Positions 20,351 through 31,749 of a stretch of DNA of 64,000 nt are shown piece after piece; position 1 is the first letter of the stretch; every line of letters starts with the position of its first letter. Made by a program: the position numbers and the translations under genes. The DNA is from Kitagawia praeruptora (Eukaryota; Streptophyta; Magnoliopsida; Apiales; Apiaceae), in the NCBI GenBank assembly GCA_037693485.1, contig CM075345.1, positions 83,272,001-83,336,000 of the forward strand, written 5' to 3'. The notes under the pieces were generated by a model. The model was not told the DNA's origin and ran no database searches. It saw only the letters and a list, made by a program, of their open reading frames with translations.

Positions 20351-22120
20351 TTTTTTTTTGCTAATTAAAATTTATACCATAGGCAAACAAATTACATCTC
20401 TAGGGGCATACCCCGCGATAAGTAAAACATTCACCTAACGGAACAGCATAGATTAAAAACACAGAATAATAACCAAGTTAAAAAACAAGCAACATAAAAA
20501 CTACGACCCTTACGGTCTTGGAACACCTTCACAAAATCCTACACATCATCGCCCTTGTCGCTTCGGTGACACCATCAATGCAGCACTGCAGCATTCGCAG
20601 ACCCATGCTGGATTCTGTCTTCTTCCGCCCGGGAAACCAAAACCTACTATGCATAAAATGCATCACCCATGTGGTCCTCGCGCCCGAGACCTCCAACATA
20701 ATCCACACAGTCATACACATAATAAGCCATCGGCTCAGCTGGAAAAACAAGAATGCAACATCATTTTCGAGATCGACACATCTAAATTTCCCTTTTCTTC
20801 CAAGGACCTGATCGAAACCAACACAGGCCGCAACAATGTCATCCTCCATAGGCCTAAAAGTTGCATTTTCACCAAATATGCGCATCTCAGCTGACATCTC
20901 AGAAACATGACTAGAAGCTATACTACCAATAGTAGTATACTCCCCTACTCTGGCAGATTCTCGAATAAAAACAGGTTCATCGAACCTCAGGCACTCCTTT
21001 GCAAACATAGCAGTTTGCACACATAGCTTGACAATACTCTCAACTACATTGGCCGTACTAGTTTTCCCAACCACAACGACATAGACATTATTGAGGTCTA
21101 GATCGCATAAGCAACCCTTACATGAATTGAAGCCTTGCTCCTCCGTCTTGCATCTGAAAACCAAACTGTCAAACCCTCCATAAATTTTACCCCTTCTACC
21201 AAGATAGGCAGCCTTGCAGACCTGTTTTCCAACCATCATAAACTCAATGATACGATCCCTTGATAAACATTCAATTATATCACTACAAGCACCCTTCAAA
21301 AACAGAGAGATCCTCCCTCGAACTGAAACTTCAGGACTCACAACATGGCTCAACAGCTCACCAACGTCTTTCAGCCTTGGCCTAAACAGGTCTGTTCCGA
21401 CCTGAGCACAAGAGACTACATCAACAGACATAGCCTTGTGATAAAGAGCAAAGATCTTGCCAGCAGCGTCATCATCCCAAATAAGCCACATACTAAACAG
21501 AGTATGGTCGAGAATACCATCAACTACCCGAACATCATCACCATAATCAAGAATATCCCAGCATCCCTTCGACGCTTCCTTGGGAGATTCCGAACTCAAC
21601 AAAGTCCACTGCATAAGTCGCCCATGGAGAATGAGGTTCAAGTTAAAGCCCCCCTTAAGACTTATAAGCATTTTGCTAACCCCATAAACAACACCTTTCA
21701 AAATCTGAGAGACAAAGCTCTCCATCATCTTATCAACCAGGATGGGAGAAAGAACCATCTCAGCAGAGAAACCAACCATTAAATCAATTAGCAGATCTTT
21801 AGAACCAATACTAACAATATCACACTCAAGCAATTCATCAAACAACTGGTGTGATTAAAAAACCCTCCATTAACAACAAATTCCCGAGATGATTGGTTAA
21901 AGACCATCCCACCGTGGACTAGGGATCCGAAGGAAAAAAATGTGAGTCGTATGCTCTAGCTTCTCTCTAACCTCTCTCTAAAAACCTAGCCGCCACAAAA
22001 TCTAAACCTTAATCTACACCATTTCTTCATCAGATCTTCTCATTAGCCTTCCCTAATTCACCTTTCCTCTTCTAATCTTTCAGCTCAAACACCATATCTT
22101 ACTATATAATTATTTTCTTA

Positions 22121-23516
22121 ATGAAGAGGGTTTCTTTTGCGGAGAACTTAGTGACTGTGATTCCTTCCCGTGAGAGAGGATCTGAAGCTTGCCTTCATGT
22201 GGGTAGTCTCATTATGAGTCCGAAGAGGGTCTCCTTTTTGGAGAACCTTGTGACTGTGTATCCTTTGGAGGATGTCCGAATAAAAAAGGACAGTGAGAGA
22301 CAAAGGGACGATGACTGCAAGTATGGGATGCAGACTCGGGAGAGGCCGGTTCCGGGCCCGAGTCCGAAAAAGGTTTCTTTTTTTTTCTTTTTTTTTTGCT
22401 AATTAAAAAATTTTATACCAAAGGAAAAAGGTTTCTTTCGCGAAGAATTTGGTGATGTTGATACCATTGGAGCGGGGAAATCGAGTAAATGTTGCCCAGG
22501 GATCCCAAAAGAGGGTGAAACTGGATAACGATGATCCTTTGGTAATGGAATCGAGGGCTCAGCAGGACGGGCTTAGTGTGGGTGCTCGGAGTGGCCTTTC
22601 TTCAGGAAAGGGGAAGATCGAAACTTTTATAAGGGGGATGACACCGGACTCCATGAGTTCAAAAAGGGGGCTGGAGGTGTCGGAGAGGACCTTCATCAAG
22701 AAGAAAGTTACTTTCAACGATTTGGTTATTGAAATTAATGATTTAAATAATGAGATGTCCGATTTAATTTCAAAGGAAGCTACTGACTTTACTGTTGGTG
22801 ATAATGTAGATTTGGAAGTCAATTCCTTTTTGGTGGATGAAGGAATGGATTTGCCAAATTTGGGTGAAAATGTGGCTTGCCGAAAGGCTTGCCTTAGGAA
22901 GTTTACTCTTAATGTGGAGGTTGTCAAGCCTGCGAGGAAATCGGTGAAGTGGAAGGAAAGTATCCAGGTTATTATTGATCAAGAGGATGATAGTCAGGTC
23001 AATAAGAAGTTGGTTATGGATGAGGAGGTAGATCAAAAGCTGAAGGAAAAGGGCATTGAAGCCGTTCAGTACTTCAGGAGTAGGGGTTGTGTTCTGGAAG
23101 GGACAGGAAGGGTGTTGAGGCGTATGCTTAGGATACTTGGGTGTGAACCAGGAGGTTACACTTATTTCAATTATTGTTATTGGGGTAGCTACTTGACATT
23201 GTATTGTGAGGGCGTCATGATACAAGATGTAGAGCTGGATGCTCACAATGTGTGTGCTATGCGCACTGCAAAGTGGGTATTTGTTTGTTATGATGTCCTT
23301 GACAGTAAGGGTCTGGTTGAAGACCCTTTAGGAATGGCGGATGCTTTAAACCCAGCCATGGTGATTGTGGTAGTACACTCTGAAAATTCGCAGCAGGGGT
23401 GAAAGTTTGTTACAACAGATGATGAAGGGAGGACTCTGCTCTACGATGTTCAAATTGTGGGAGACTGCGGGGTTTATGCAGTATTGCAGACTGGATTGTT
23501 CATGGCAATTTTCTAG
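22121..23516 (+). pseudogene. NA6 ORF: class 1 RVSF-repeat protein with insertion and TGA
   Basis: Nearly identical to the intact NA4 ORF. Repeat copies are KRVSFAENLVTVIP, KRVSFLENLVTVYP and, at the insertion, KKVSF. Two lesions: the 43-bp fragment at 22381-22423 with its 15-bp duplication (58 bp in total, so it shifts the frame), and TGA at 23400-23402 where NA4 has CGA in QQGRKF, a C-to-T change at a CpG. The LGCEPGGYTYF motif is at about 23138-23170. The antisense frame 22770-23246 is only a shadow of this ORF. Confidence 0.8.
22381..22423 (-). mobile_element. 43-bp insertion: only the 3' tail of the family
   Basis: Poly-T (one C), then GCTAATTAAAAAATTTTATACC, ending at about 22423. It is flanked by the perfect 15-bp duplication GAAAAAGGTTTCTTT at 22366-22380 and 22424-22438. 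NA4 has one uninterrupted copy of the target, which proves a separate insertion event. It stops before the hairpin. Confidence 0.92.
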
Positions 23517-23913
23517 TTTTAGGATTCTGATTGTGTTTGTGCTCTGCTGTTGTTGATTGCTAGTTTTCTAGCATTGTTGATGTTTTTTCTCTGTTGTTCC
23601 ATTAGGTAGATGGTTTTATTTTCGCGGGGTATGCCCCTAGAGATGTAATCGTTTGCCTGTGGTATAAATTTTAATTAGCAAAAAAAAAAAGACCTTCCCA
23701 CCGTTAATAGAGACGTCATTATACTCATTAAATGAGTCAACATCGGCGCTATCAGAGAAATCAGCCTCCGGATAGCTCACCCTTCTTCTCATAGAAGAAA
23801 AGGGCGCATAAAACAAACAAAGGACCATATCGCTTTCCATACCATCATACGAGGTACAGATCGAAGCATACAACCCCATCTCACAACAACCCATCTCAAA
23901 ATGACCCAATGTA

Positions 23914-26092
23914 ATCCGGAGATGGGTCTCAGTTCTTTGGAGTTCAATTCGGCGGATCTGGATTATGGTCTTGCCGTGGAGAAGTCTTTGAATGGACTTG
24001 ATGGTGTTGGAGTGCACTAGGATTGGGATGGCCTCAGCCATATATCTCATAACTTGTGTTTACAAGATGACAAAGATGCGTGTGATGAAGGAGATGGGTT
24101 TGTTCGAATTGGCAGTTTATGGAGGAATTCGTTGATTTTCATGAACGAATTTAAGCCTTATGCTGAGTTTCGTTTCTATCTCAGACCCATTGAAGATGGG
24201 TGCTTCTGTCAAACTCCTCCATTTGGTTCTAAGAACTGGGATGGCTATGTTATCAAGGTATTTGTCTTATATCCTGACTCAACGGATGTTATATCTGATG
24301 CTTTCCAGGTGTTGAACATTATCGCTAAGGATGTTACTCATGTTGTGTTATTGGGCACTTGGTGTACTTGGTGCTCAATGATATGTCTAGGCGATACTAT
24401 GTGCTTGATAATATGCCTTGTCGAGAATGTGGTGGATTAAGCTTATTTGGAAGACACCTTTATTTGGAAGGTGGTTCACTCATGGGAAAATCAGAGGTTG
24501 GGAATCTGCTGATTTTGCTCCTCTTATTAACAACCTATGTTGTTTTGAGAAGAGACGAACAAATGGTGTTCATTAAATTAGATGACAACGACTAGGGGTT
24601 TGCTATTATGTCGCAGAGAGAGGCTTATGTGTGTGTGGGTGAAACCACTGATTGTGATGGTACTTCTAATACCTCCTTCAATGTTTATAAGATAATTATT
24701 GATGTACATGATAGGGCTGTTATGCTCAGTACTGGAGGAGTATGGTACACAGTTGAAGATAGAGATGTGAAAGAGGTTGTTTTTGAGGTCACTAATTCGG
24801 CCCCAATGAACAGGGATTTCGGGGGGAAGATCCGAAATGTGGTTGAGGTTTTGACTCATAGAGTGGAGATCTGCTTGTTGGGTGATGCTCGAATCCTTCT
24901 TCGTTTGAGAGATGGGTCTCGTTTCTATCCTGTTTTGTGGGCTTTGCCTATGGGTTCTTGTTGCATTTTGACAATTGAGATAGGTTTTCTTGTTGAGGGA
25001 AATTGCTATGTGACTCCTACTATGGTTATATTGGTAGTGGAAAGGGTTGTTGTCATGAAGGCCAGAGGTACTATTTTTGATACCTCGACCATCAAGGTTT
25101 TCGTGAATGTTCAAAGGAGGTCCTCTGTAAGGGGATTTGTTGTCACGCTATGTGTTGGAAAAACTTTTGAAGAAGTTATGGCTGGCCGTGGTTTAGCTTG
25201 GTCTGTATTCTTGCATTGCTATGTGCTAAGACGGGCTAGTGGTGGTGGTTTGTTAACTGCTAAACACCCGTGTTTGACGAGGGTTGATCTCTTTGAAGGA
25301 AGAGCTGCTTGTGATGAAGCTGGGTTTTCAGTTTTTGGTCATGGTGTTACTCTCGCAAGTCTGAGAGGATGTATTCTTGGGGAACTTGCGACTGCTGTTG
25401 CGAAGTCTCACCAGATTTTTGAGGTTGTTATGTCCTCGGGTGTATCTCCGTTGGTTTATTTGAACAGGAAGCTTGGGTGGTTTATTCCACGGGTTGACAA
25501 TGAGGGTGTGAGAAAGATTTTGTTCTGCTATGAAAGGCTGGGTGAGATAAGTAAATGCAAAGGTGGAATCATGCTACGACTGGTGTTCGATGGCATATCT
25601 GCGCAGGGCTGCTGCACAAGGATGTTGGCCATTCTGGTTGCTAAGTTGATGGGAAGGTTTTTTGCTTACAAACGGCTTTTCTTGTGGAAATGGTCTTGCG
25701 ATGATTTGTCGCACATAGCTGGCAATCAACTTCGTGAATGCCGGGATGAGGGGAACCACATGATCAATCAAGTTTTGGGAATTATAATGAGAACTGGAAA
25801 TGATCGAATTATGAGATGGGTCCACTTATTTGTTAGTGGCAACTTTAGACAGATTTATGCACAATCTGTATTTGCTGGTGCTTATTTCTATGGCTCTTGT
25901 GAGACATGTGTTTGGTCTCATATAAGATTGGTGGGCGCTAGTCTATTAAGCCTATCTAGTTTGGTTGTTGACTCAAGTTAATTGAGTATGTCAGGATGGT
26001 TTAGTTATATTAGTTGATGTTGCTTTCGCGGGGTATGCCCCTAGAATTGTATCAAGTTGTTCCTTTTGGTATAAATTTTTAATTAGGAAAAA
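23914..26092 (+). mobile_element. NA7: class 2 element inside NA5, 5' UTR missing
   Basis: The duplication is AAAATGACCCAATGTA at 23898-23913 and 26093-26108. The insert begins ATCCGGAG just before an ATG, with no GAGAGTC or AGCCGCC UTR, so it is slightly 5'-truncated. The hairpin is at about 26030-26041. The tail reads TATAAATTTTTAATTAGG (C to G) and poly(A). Confidence 0.88.
23922..25981 (+). pseudogene. NA7 ORF: class 2 V/L-rich protein, two TAG and one frameshift
   Basis: ATG at 23922 (MGLSSLEFNSADLDYG). There is an in-frame TAG near 24018, a frameshift near 24355, and a TAG at 24593-24595; the long open part is 24608-25981. Motifs in common with other class 2 ORFs include a DGLSH...GDGFVRIGSLW stretch, like GDGLAHLLFDDLS in NA2, and RTGNDRIMRWVHLF, like TRTGNYGLYIRML in NA12. 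YGSCETC near the end has a nucleotide-level match (GTGAGACATGTG) at the end of NA10. Unknown function. Confidence 0.6.
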
Positions 26093-26712
26093 AAAATGAC
26101 CCAATGTACAAACAACTATCCTGTTTGTAAACCCTTTGCGTTCATTGCACACAGCAGTAGCCCTGTTCGTCTGGAGAGAGTTAGACAAAACCATTCTTAT
26201 CTCTGAAGCAAGAAAACTCGACCGCATCGCCAGAATTCCTTTAAAGTCCAGCGACGAGAATGCATGAGCGAAACCTTGAAATACAACTCCATACTCCGCA
26301 TTAGATTTCCCAACACGAAGCAAAAAACCCAGAGATGCTTCAACAACAGAAAGATATCCAACCTTTTCCATTTGTTTCACAAGAACATCAATCTGGAAAC
26401 AAACACAAGAAACTACAATCGCATCCAAACCACAAATAAGAATCCCCAAAGGAATCACCGAAACGAGAATAGACCTATTCCCGGAAACACAAAACGAGTT
26501 CATTTTTAATAAAATAATACTATATGAATAAGAAATATGGTGGGGAGGTGTAGAGAGGAAGAGAAGGTGGATTCGTGATGGGTAAATATACAGATCTGAT
26601 GAATTTAGGTGTTGGAAAGGCATAGAAAATAGTGGCGGCTAGGTTAGGATGCTAGAGAGAAAAACGACTCTCATCACATAGGTCTGTTTCGAATAAGGTC
26701 AAGCTAACTTTT

Positions 26713-27005
26713 GTGCATTTCCTATTGAATGATAACATGTGGATATCCTTTTTGATGAATAAGGGGGAGAAAATTCAGGATTAAAAGTATTTATGATTTA
26801 GGGGTAGTTTATATTTATGCTTATAACTATTTACTTCACGTACTTCGTTTGGATCATATGGTTTAATGCTAAATGTTTATGTGATGCCATGCGATTATGC
26901 TTAGTTGCTTGTATAGATTTCAAATCTTTTTGCAGGGAAAGCATAAATCCAGGGGGAGTAATTAACTCCTGAATATTGGTGTGTAATCATAAAAAAGGGG
27001 GAGAT
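26713..27005 (+). other. Copia 3' untranslated stretch, no ORF
   Basis: AT-rich DNA following the copia junction motif, with two purine tracts (AAGGGGGAGAAAATT near 26760 and AAAAAAGGGGGAGAT near 27000). No gene seen. Confidence 0.6.
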
Positions 27006-27914
27006 TGAAACCCTATTGGTTTTGATGATGACACAATGCAACAAGCTGATTACTTGTTACTAAATATATATTAGCCTGCTAACAAACTTTATTTTGCAGG
27101 ATGCTTTGATTGAGCGGGAGTTTTAGCTCAATCCCAAGTTGTTATGTAATCATAAAAAATTGGGAGATTGAAAGCATCTTAGTTTTGATGATAACATAGT
27201 TAGCAAGCTGGTATGCTTGTAACGATGTATTATAGCAAGCTTCTAGTGTATGTTTCTAATTATATTTTGCAGGACATATAAGTTATGCATATACAAAGAT
27301 GTTAACAAGATGGATATATGCATTGGACTAACATTGTTTTGCAGGTTTAATAATTATTTTATTTCTGAGCAAAACAGGCTATAACAGCTAGCTGGTAAGA
27401 AAGGTTTTATTCTAACGCAGCAAGCTGGCAGACAGAGTCCAGATTTTCCAGAAGTCCTATTTTCATTGAGATCAATTAGGACATTACATTTGTAAGGACT
27501 CTATCAATTATATAGAACGTATAAATATGTATATGGGCTTAACTTATTTCAAAATCGTTTTTATACATATATATACCTATATTCTATTTTAATTCCTAAT
27601 TATTAGGAGTTTTTTTGACCAAATCTTTTATCTTTCAACAAACTCTTTCTAAACGTTTTACCCAACAACAAACTCTATTCTTCTGGGCTTTTATCTTCAG
27701 ATGGTTGTTTGTATTTCAACGTTCTTATTTATTCAACTCTCATATGTTTTAAATCTTTTCTAAACGTTGATTTCTAAACGTTACTTTCTTGAACGTTAGT
27801 TTTTGAATTAATCTAGCAACAAAATTCGTGAGACTTAGGTCAAGATCTTTGGGGTTGTTTGCTTAATTCAGAAATAGTGTTCAATATAAATAGACTTGTG
27901 TGTTTTCCATTCTA

Positions 27915-29842
27915 TTTTTTTTTGCTAATTAAAATTTATACCATAGGAAAATGATTACATCTCTAGGGGCATACCCCGCGATAAGTAACACATCTACCTA
28001 GCGGAACAACAAAGATCAAACATTAATAATGCTAGATAAACTAACAATCAACAACATCAAAACACAAACACAATAACAATTCTAGATAACCATTAAATTA
28101 ATCCCGATTAAAATACCACCAGGAAATAAGTGGTCCCTCCACAAGCTTCAGTCACTGCCCACATATAACATGGGACAAATAGCATCACCTCATTCATCTT
28201 GGGCATGGCCAACATAAAGCATCCAGGTTTATGCACAAGGCCACCTCCACCTTCGACCCATTGGTGCATAACAAGCACCATCCAAGTTCCCTGCATTGCA
28301 GCGCATCTAATTGACAAACGCATATAGAAGTTCATGCCAAAATCACGAACAGTAATCGTGGCAACCCCATCGCTAACCGTAAAGAACTGAATGCCCTGGG
28401 GTACAAACAACCCCGAATCATAGGCCATCCCTTTAACACCTGCATCCTGAATACCACTAGAAGAACCCACAAGCTGACAAGCAATCACCATCCTAACTCT
28501 ACTAATCCCCTTAACACTGGATTGCAGAGACAGAAGAGACGCCTCGCCCATCCTGGAGTCCTTACTCCTCACATAGGTATCTAAAGCATCCTCCACCCAT
28601 AAAGGGTCTTCAACCAATCCCTTCATCTCAAGGACATCATAACAAGCAAATAACCATGTTGCAATGCGCATTGCACACACTCTGTGAACATCCAGCTCTA
28701 CACCTTGCCCCATCGCACCCTCACCATTCAATGTCGAGTAATAACTACAATAACAACAATTAAAATAAGTGTAACCCCCTGGTTCACACCCAAGTATCCT
28801 AAGCATATGCCTCAACATCCTTTTTGTCCCTTCCAGAACACAATCGCTACTCCTTAAATACTCAAAGGCTTCATCAATGTCCTTTTCATTCAGCTTGTGA
28901 CCCACCTCCTCATCCATAATCAACTTCATATTGACCTGACTGTCATTAACAATAGTCACTTCTTGATCAATAATAACCTGGACATTATCCTTCCACTTCA
29001 CTGATTTCTTCACAGGTTTTACAACCTCCACATTAAGAGTAGACTTCCTAAGGCAAGCCTTTCGGCAAACCACTAGATTCTCTCTAGGCCAGTCATTTTC
29101 ACCCAAAATTGGAAATTCAATTCCCTCATCCATCAAAGAGGAATTGACTCCCAAATCCACATTAGCACTAACAGAAATGTCAGTTGCTTCCGATGAATCG
29201 GACATTTCAATATTGAAATCTTTAATTTCAACAACCAAATCGTTAAAAGTAACTTTCTTCTTGGAGTAGTAGATCTTACCTTCAAACGAGCTACACGTCC
29301 TAGAAGCAATCCCAGTTGTGGGAGTGCAGGCCCTCCCCGACACCTCCAGCCCATTTTTGAGACCAGAAGCACCGAACTCCGTACACTCCGTCTCAAACTT
29401 CAATCTCTCAGCCACCTGAAGCAAGGGCTTAATCTTCTTCCTTCCAGGAGAGGAGCCACTCTCTGTACACACCCTGAGCACACCCTTCGGATTATCCTCC
29501 AAAGGATACACAGTCACAAGGTTCTCCGAAAAGGAGACCCTCTTCGGACTCCTAATCGGATTACCCACCGGATGGCAAACTTCAAATCCTCGCGCACGGG
29601 GAGGAATCACGGTCACTAGGTTCTCCGAAAAAGAAACCTTCTTCATTAAACTAATAGTTATATAATAAGAAATATGGTGTTTGAGGTGAAAGATTAGAAG
29701 AGGAAGGTGAATTTGGGAAGGCTAAAGAGAAGATTTGATGAAGAAATGGTTTAGATTAAGGTTTGAATTTGGTGGCGGCTAGTTTTTTTTTTTAGAGAGA
29801 GGTTAGAGAGAAGTTAGAGCAAATACGACTCTCATCTTTTTT
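27915..29842 (-). mobile_element. NA8: class 1 element with intact ORF, inside the copia LTR
   Basis: Duplication TGTGTTTTCCATTCTA at 27899-27914 and 29843-29858. 3' tail at 27915, hairpin complement near 27967-27979; 5' family end (complement of ATGAGAGTCG) at about 29834 plus a few extra bases. The 5' half is close to NA4; the 3' half is different. Confidence 0.9.
28108..29646 (-). CDS. NA8 ORF: 512-aa class 1 RVSF-repeat protein, intact
   Basis: An uninterrupted 512-residue ORF. Repeats: KKVSFSENLVTVIP at residues 2-15, KRVSFSENLVTVYP at about 34-47, and KKKVTFNDLVVEIK at about 135. The middle segment KSVKWKDNVQVIID and the motifs LEGTKRMLRHMLR and LGCEPGGYTYFNCCY match NA4, NA6 and NA17. 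From about residue 355, just after LVEDPL, similarity to NA4 stops and a V/M-rich segment begins (RVRMVIACQLVG, MNFYMRLSIRCAAMQGTWMV) that resembles class 2 proteins. The ORF therefore looks like a fusion of a class 1 head with a class 2-like tail. Function unknown. Confidence 0.8.
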   Translation of the reverse strand: MKKVSFSENLVTVIPPRARGFEVCHPVGNPIRSPKRVSFSENLVTVYPLEDNPKGVLRVCTESGSSPGRKKIKPLLQVAERLKFETECTEFGASGLKNGLEVSGRACTPTTGIASRTCSSFEGKIYYSKKKVTFNDLVVEIKDFNIEMSDSSEATDISVSANVDLGVNSSLMDEGIEFPILGENDWPRENLVVCRKACLRKSTLNVEVVKPVKKSVKWKDNVQVIIDQEVTIVNDSQVNMKLIMDEEVGHKLNEKDIDEAFEYLRSSDCVLEGTKRMLRHMLRILGCEPGGYTYFNCCYCSYYSTLNGEGAMGQGVELDVHRVCAMRIATWLFACYDVLEMKGLVEDPLWVEDALDTYVRSKDSRMGEASLLSLQSSVKGISRVRMVIACQLVGSSSGIQDAGVKGMAYDSGLFVPQGIQFFTVSDGVATITVRDFGMNFYMRLSIRCAAMQGTWMVLVMHQWVEGGGGLVHKPGCFMLAMPKMNEVMLFVPCYMWAVTEACGGTTYFLVVF

Positions 29843-30469
29843 TGTGTTTTCCATTCTAGGTTGTTGAACAACTATCAAAAGAAACACAAGTGCTTATTTT
29901 GAATTGATTTGATATATTCTATATTCACTTGAGCTCTATATATATACATATCGATTTATATCTTTGAGAGAGTTCATAGTTTCGATTGTAATTCATTTAA
30001 TCTTGTATTGTTCAACGTGTAAGTTGGTAGTTTCTGGATTGGCAAGCTTGGACACAAGGGTTCAGGAAACTAGAGGCTAGAGAAGTCTATGCTTGGGAAG
30101 TATAGGACTTAGAGGGCATTAAGTTCGAGGAACAGGGTTGTCAACAAGCTGCAATCAGTGACTGGGAGAATCAGGGAGATATATTATTGTATCGTGTAAT
30201 TGTAATTCATTGTGATCAATAATATATTCCTTTATCGAGTTGGTAGAGGACCAGGACGTAGACCATTAGGAGATAGGGGTCGAACCTGGCTAAAATTGTT
30301 GTGTGCTCTTTACATTCTGCATTTTACTTTACTGCACTGCATATCTTAGCTAGATGCCTGCTTGTTAATTTGTTGCATCCAGTTAGCTGCCAGAATAATT
30401 TTCCAGGCAGATTTTTAATTATTCATTGTTAGCCATAACTCTTATTCACCCCTCCCCTCTAGGTGTGCA

Positions 30470-30999
30470 TTTTCATGGTGTCTTGGTGTTTGTTTCTGGT
30501 TCTCACGGACTATGGTGGAGTGAGGCCATGGGCTGTGTGTAGGTGACTGGGGAGTGAATAGAGTGTGCGTCTGGTATGTGTTTATGGGCGAGCTGGGTGT
30601 GTTTTTGTGTGGGTTTGTATGGAGGGCATATTAGCATGAGGTTGTAGGTGTTAAAAACGTGTGGGTGTTGTGAGTTTAGAGCAAACAAACCTAGAGTGAG
30701 AGAGAGATAGCCTAAGGATGTCTGCTGAGCTCGGCATCGTCTTCATGAGTGGTGTTTGTAGTGATGGAATGCAATTTCGCCACTGTATGGTGAACTATCT
30801 GCTAAGGATGTTGGGCGCTTGATCTATAGCTTCTAGTTTAGCTTAGCCTAGCTAGTTTGGATGTTGACTCAATTTGTTAATTGAGTATGCTTTGATGTTT
30901 TTTAGTTGTAATAGTTGTTTGTTGATTTCGCGGGGTTTGCCCCTAGATCTGTATTAAGTTGTTCCTTTGGTATAAATTTTAATTAGCAAAAAAAAAAAA
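30470..30999 (+). mobile_element. NA9: 5'-truncated 3' end of a non-autonomous element
   Basis: The tail is clear: hairpin variant GGGGTTTGCCCC near 30935-30946, GTTGTTCC, TATAAATTTTAATTAGC, poly(A) to 30999. The left boundary is uncertain, placed at the copia LTR end. The remaining coding part is short and broken; NYLLRMLGA near 30790-30815 recalls the RMLGCEPGG motif of class 1. No duplication recognised. Confidence 0.7.
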
Positions 31000-31609
31000 T
31001 AAGTTAATTAGAAGAAAAGAGAGAAAAAGTGTGAGATTTGATTATTTTAGTTAGCAAATTGGGATGGTGAAAAATTGAGAGAATGGGTTGAATAAATTGC
31101 TGGAAAAATATTGTAATTTTGTAAGAAAACGGAAATAGAAGAAGGTGAGAGAATAAATAGTTATAAAATTCAGAAAAAGAACTAAAATAGAGACTTTGAG
31201 GATTTTTATAAATTTTTTAAAGAGTGCTTTTCGAAGAGAGTGATTTTATTTAATCTTAGGATAGTATTAGAAATTTTATGGTGATTTTTATTTGATTTTA
31301 CAATGAAGAACAATAGAGTTATGGAGTTTACTAGATTTAAAAGGTTGCTAATTGTCATTTTTATTGAGTAAAAAGTATTTTAATTAATTAAAATATTTCC
31401 TTAACTCGGAAACTTGCTTAAAATATATGGATGCAATTGTATTAAAGTGAAATAAATAATTATGATGTAAATGTGTTAAGGATATGTAAAATGGTTATGG
31501 AGTTGTACTTGCAAAGTTGTATTACCTGTTAAATGCCATGCTAGTACACTAAAATGTATTGCCATATTATAGATAGGCTTAGATTTGATAATGTGTTGAC
31601 ATTGTAAAA
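31000..31609. other. AT-rich sequence, no gene recognised
   Basis: Low-complexity A/T-rich DNA with no convincing ORF or repeat ends. It continues on the far side of L1-c at 40023, so it is older flanking DNA. Confidence 0.5.
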
Positions 31610-31749
31610 TGTGTTAGGTGTTTTTTTTTTTTGCTAATTAAAATTTATACCAAAGGAAACAACTAGTACATAACTAGGAAAATACCCCGCGAGACAACAT
31701 CCAAGCTACAACTACAATACAACATGATACAAAGAATAAGAAGGTAAAC

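Larger units (their letters stand above)
21916..23689 (+). mobile_element. NA6: class 1 non-autonomous element inside NA5, sister of NA4
   Basis: The duplication is AGACCATCCCACCGT at 21901-21915 and AGACCTTCCCACCGT at 23690-23704, with one mismatch. About 24 extra bases (GGACTAGGGATCCGAAGG plus an A-run) precede the family start GTGAGTCG at 21941. The hairpin is near 23623-23636, followed by TATAAATTTTAATTAGC and poly(A). It carries a 43-bp secondary insertion at 22381. Confidence 0.9.
20529..26503 (-). pseudogene. NA5 ORF: class 2 hydrophobic protein, split by NA6 and NA7
   Basis: Starts with MNSFCVSGNRSILVSVIPLG at 26503, continues at 23913-23705 (YDGMESDMVLCLFYAPF) and ends at 20529. Frame bookkeeping shows that the NA7 insertion is frame-neutral once removed, but a one-base shift lies near 21870 in a T-run, before FDELLECDIVSIGSKDLL. 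About 600 residues in total, very rich in V, L, I, F and C, with no family recognised. Possible transmembrane or beta-rich character cannot be settled by eye. It aligns only weakly with NA7 and NA12. Confidence 0.6.
20354..26694 (-). mobile_element. NA5: class 2 non-autonomous element, host of NA6 and NA7
   Basis: Minus strand, inside the copia remnant. The 18-bp duplication AAGGTCAAGCTAACTTTT lies at 20336-20353 and 26695-26712. The 3' tail is at 20354-20420, with the hairpin complement GGGGCATACCCC near 20403-20414. The 5' family end (complement of ATGAGAGTCG) is at about 26674, and 20 extra bases (CACATAGGTCTGTTTCGAAT) lie before the duplication. NA6 and NA7 split it into three segments: 20354-21915, 23705-23913 and 26109-26694. 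Confidence 0.9.
19340..30469 (+). mobile_element. Ty1-copia retrotransposon remnant, RT/RNase H missing
   Basis: Visible in pieces: integrase to the pre-RT region (19340-20353), 3' untranslated DNA (26713-27005) and a 3' LTR (27006-30469, split by NA8). L1-b interrupts it on the left, and its 5' half lies outside the window. After the motif corresponding to NFCAF at 26700-26720, the sequence passes straight to a purine-rich tract (AAGGGGGAGAAAATT) and the LTR, so RT and RNase H have been deleted. Confidence 0.8.
27006..30469 (+). repeat. Copia 3' LTR (split by NA8)
   Basis: A purine tract AAAAAAGGGGGAGAT ends at about 27005 and is followed by TGAAACCCTATTGG. The far end reads CCCCTCTAGGTGTGCA at about 30469, giving TG...CA ends. 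Without NA8 the length is about 1.5 kb. The exact ends are estimated, because the second LTR is outside the window. A second purine-rich GGGAGATTGAAAGCATC motif near 27160 is an alternative start. Confidence 0.5.

Noticed and set aside
30503..30688. Minus-strand ORF in NA9
   Set aside because: Short, low-complexity and antisense to the NA9 relic.
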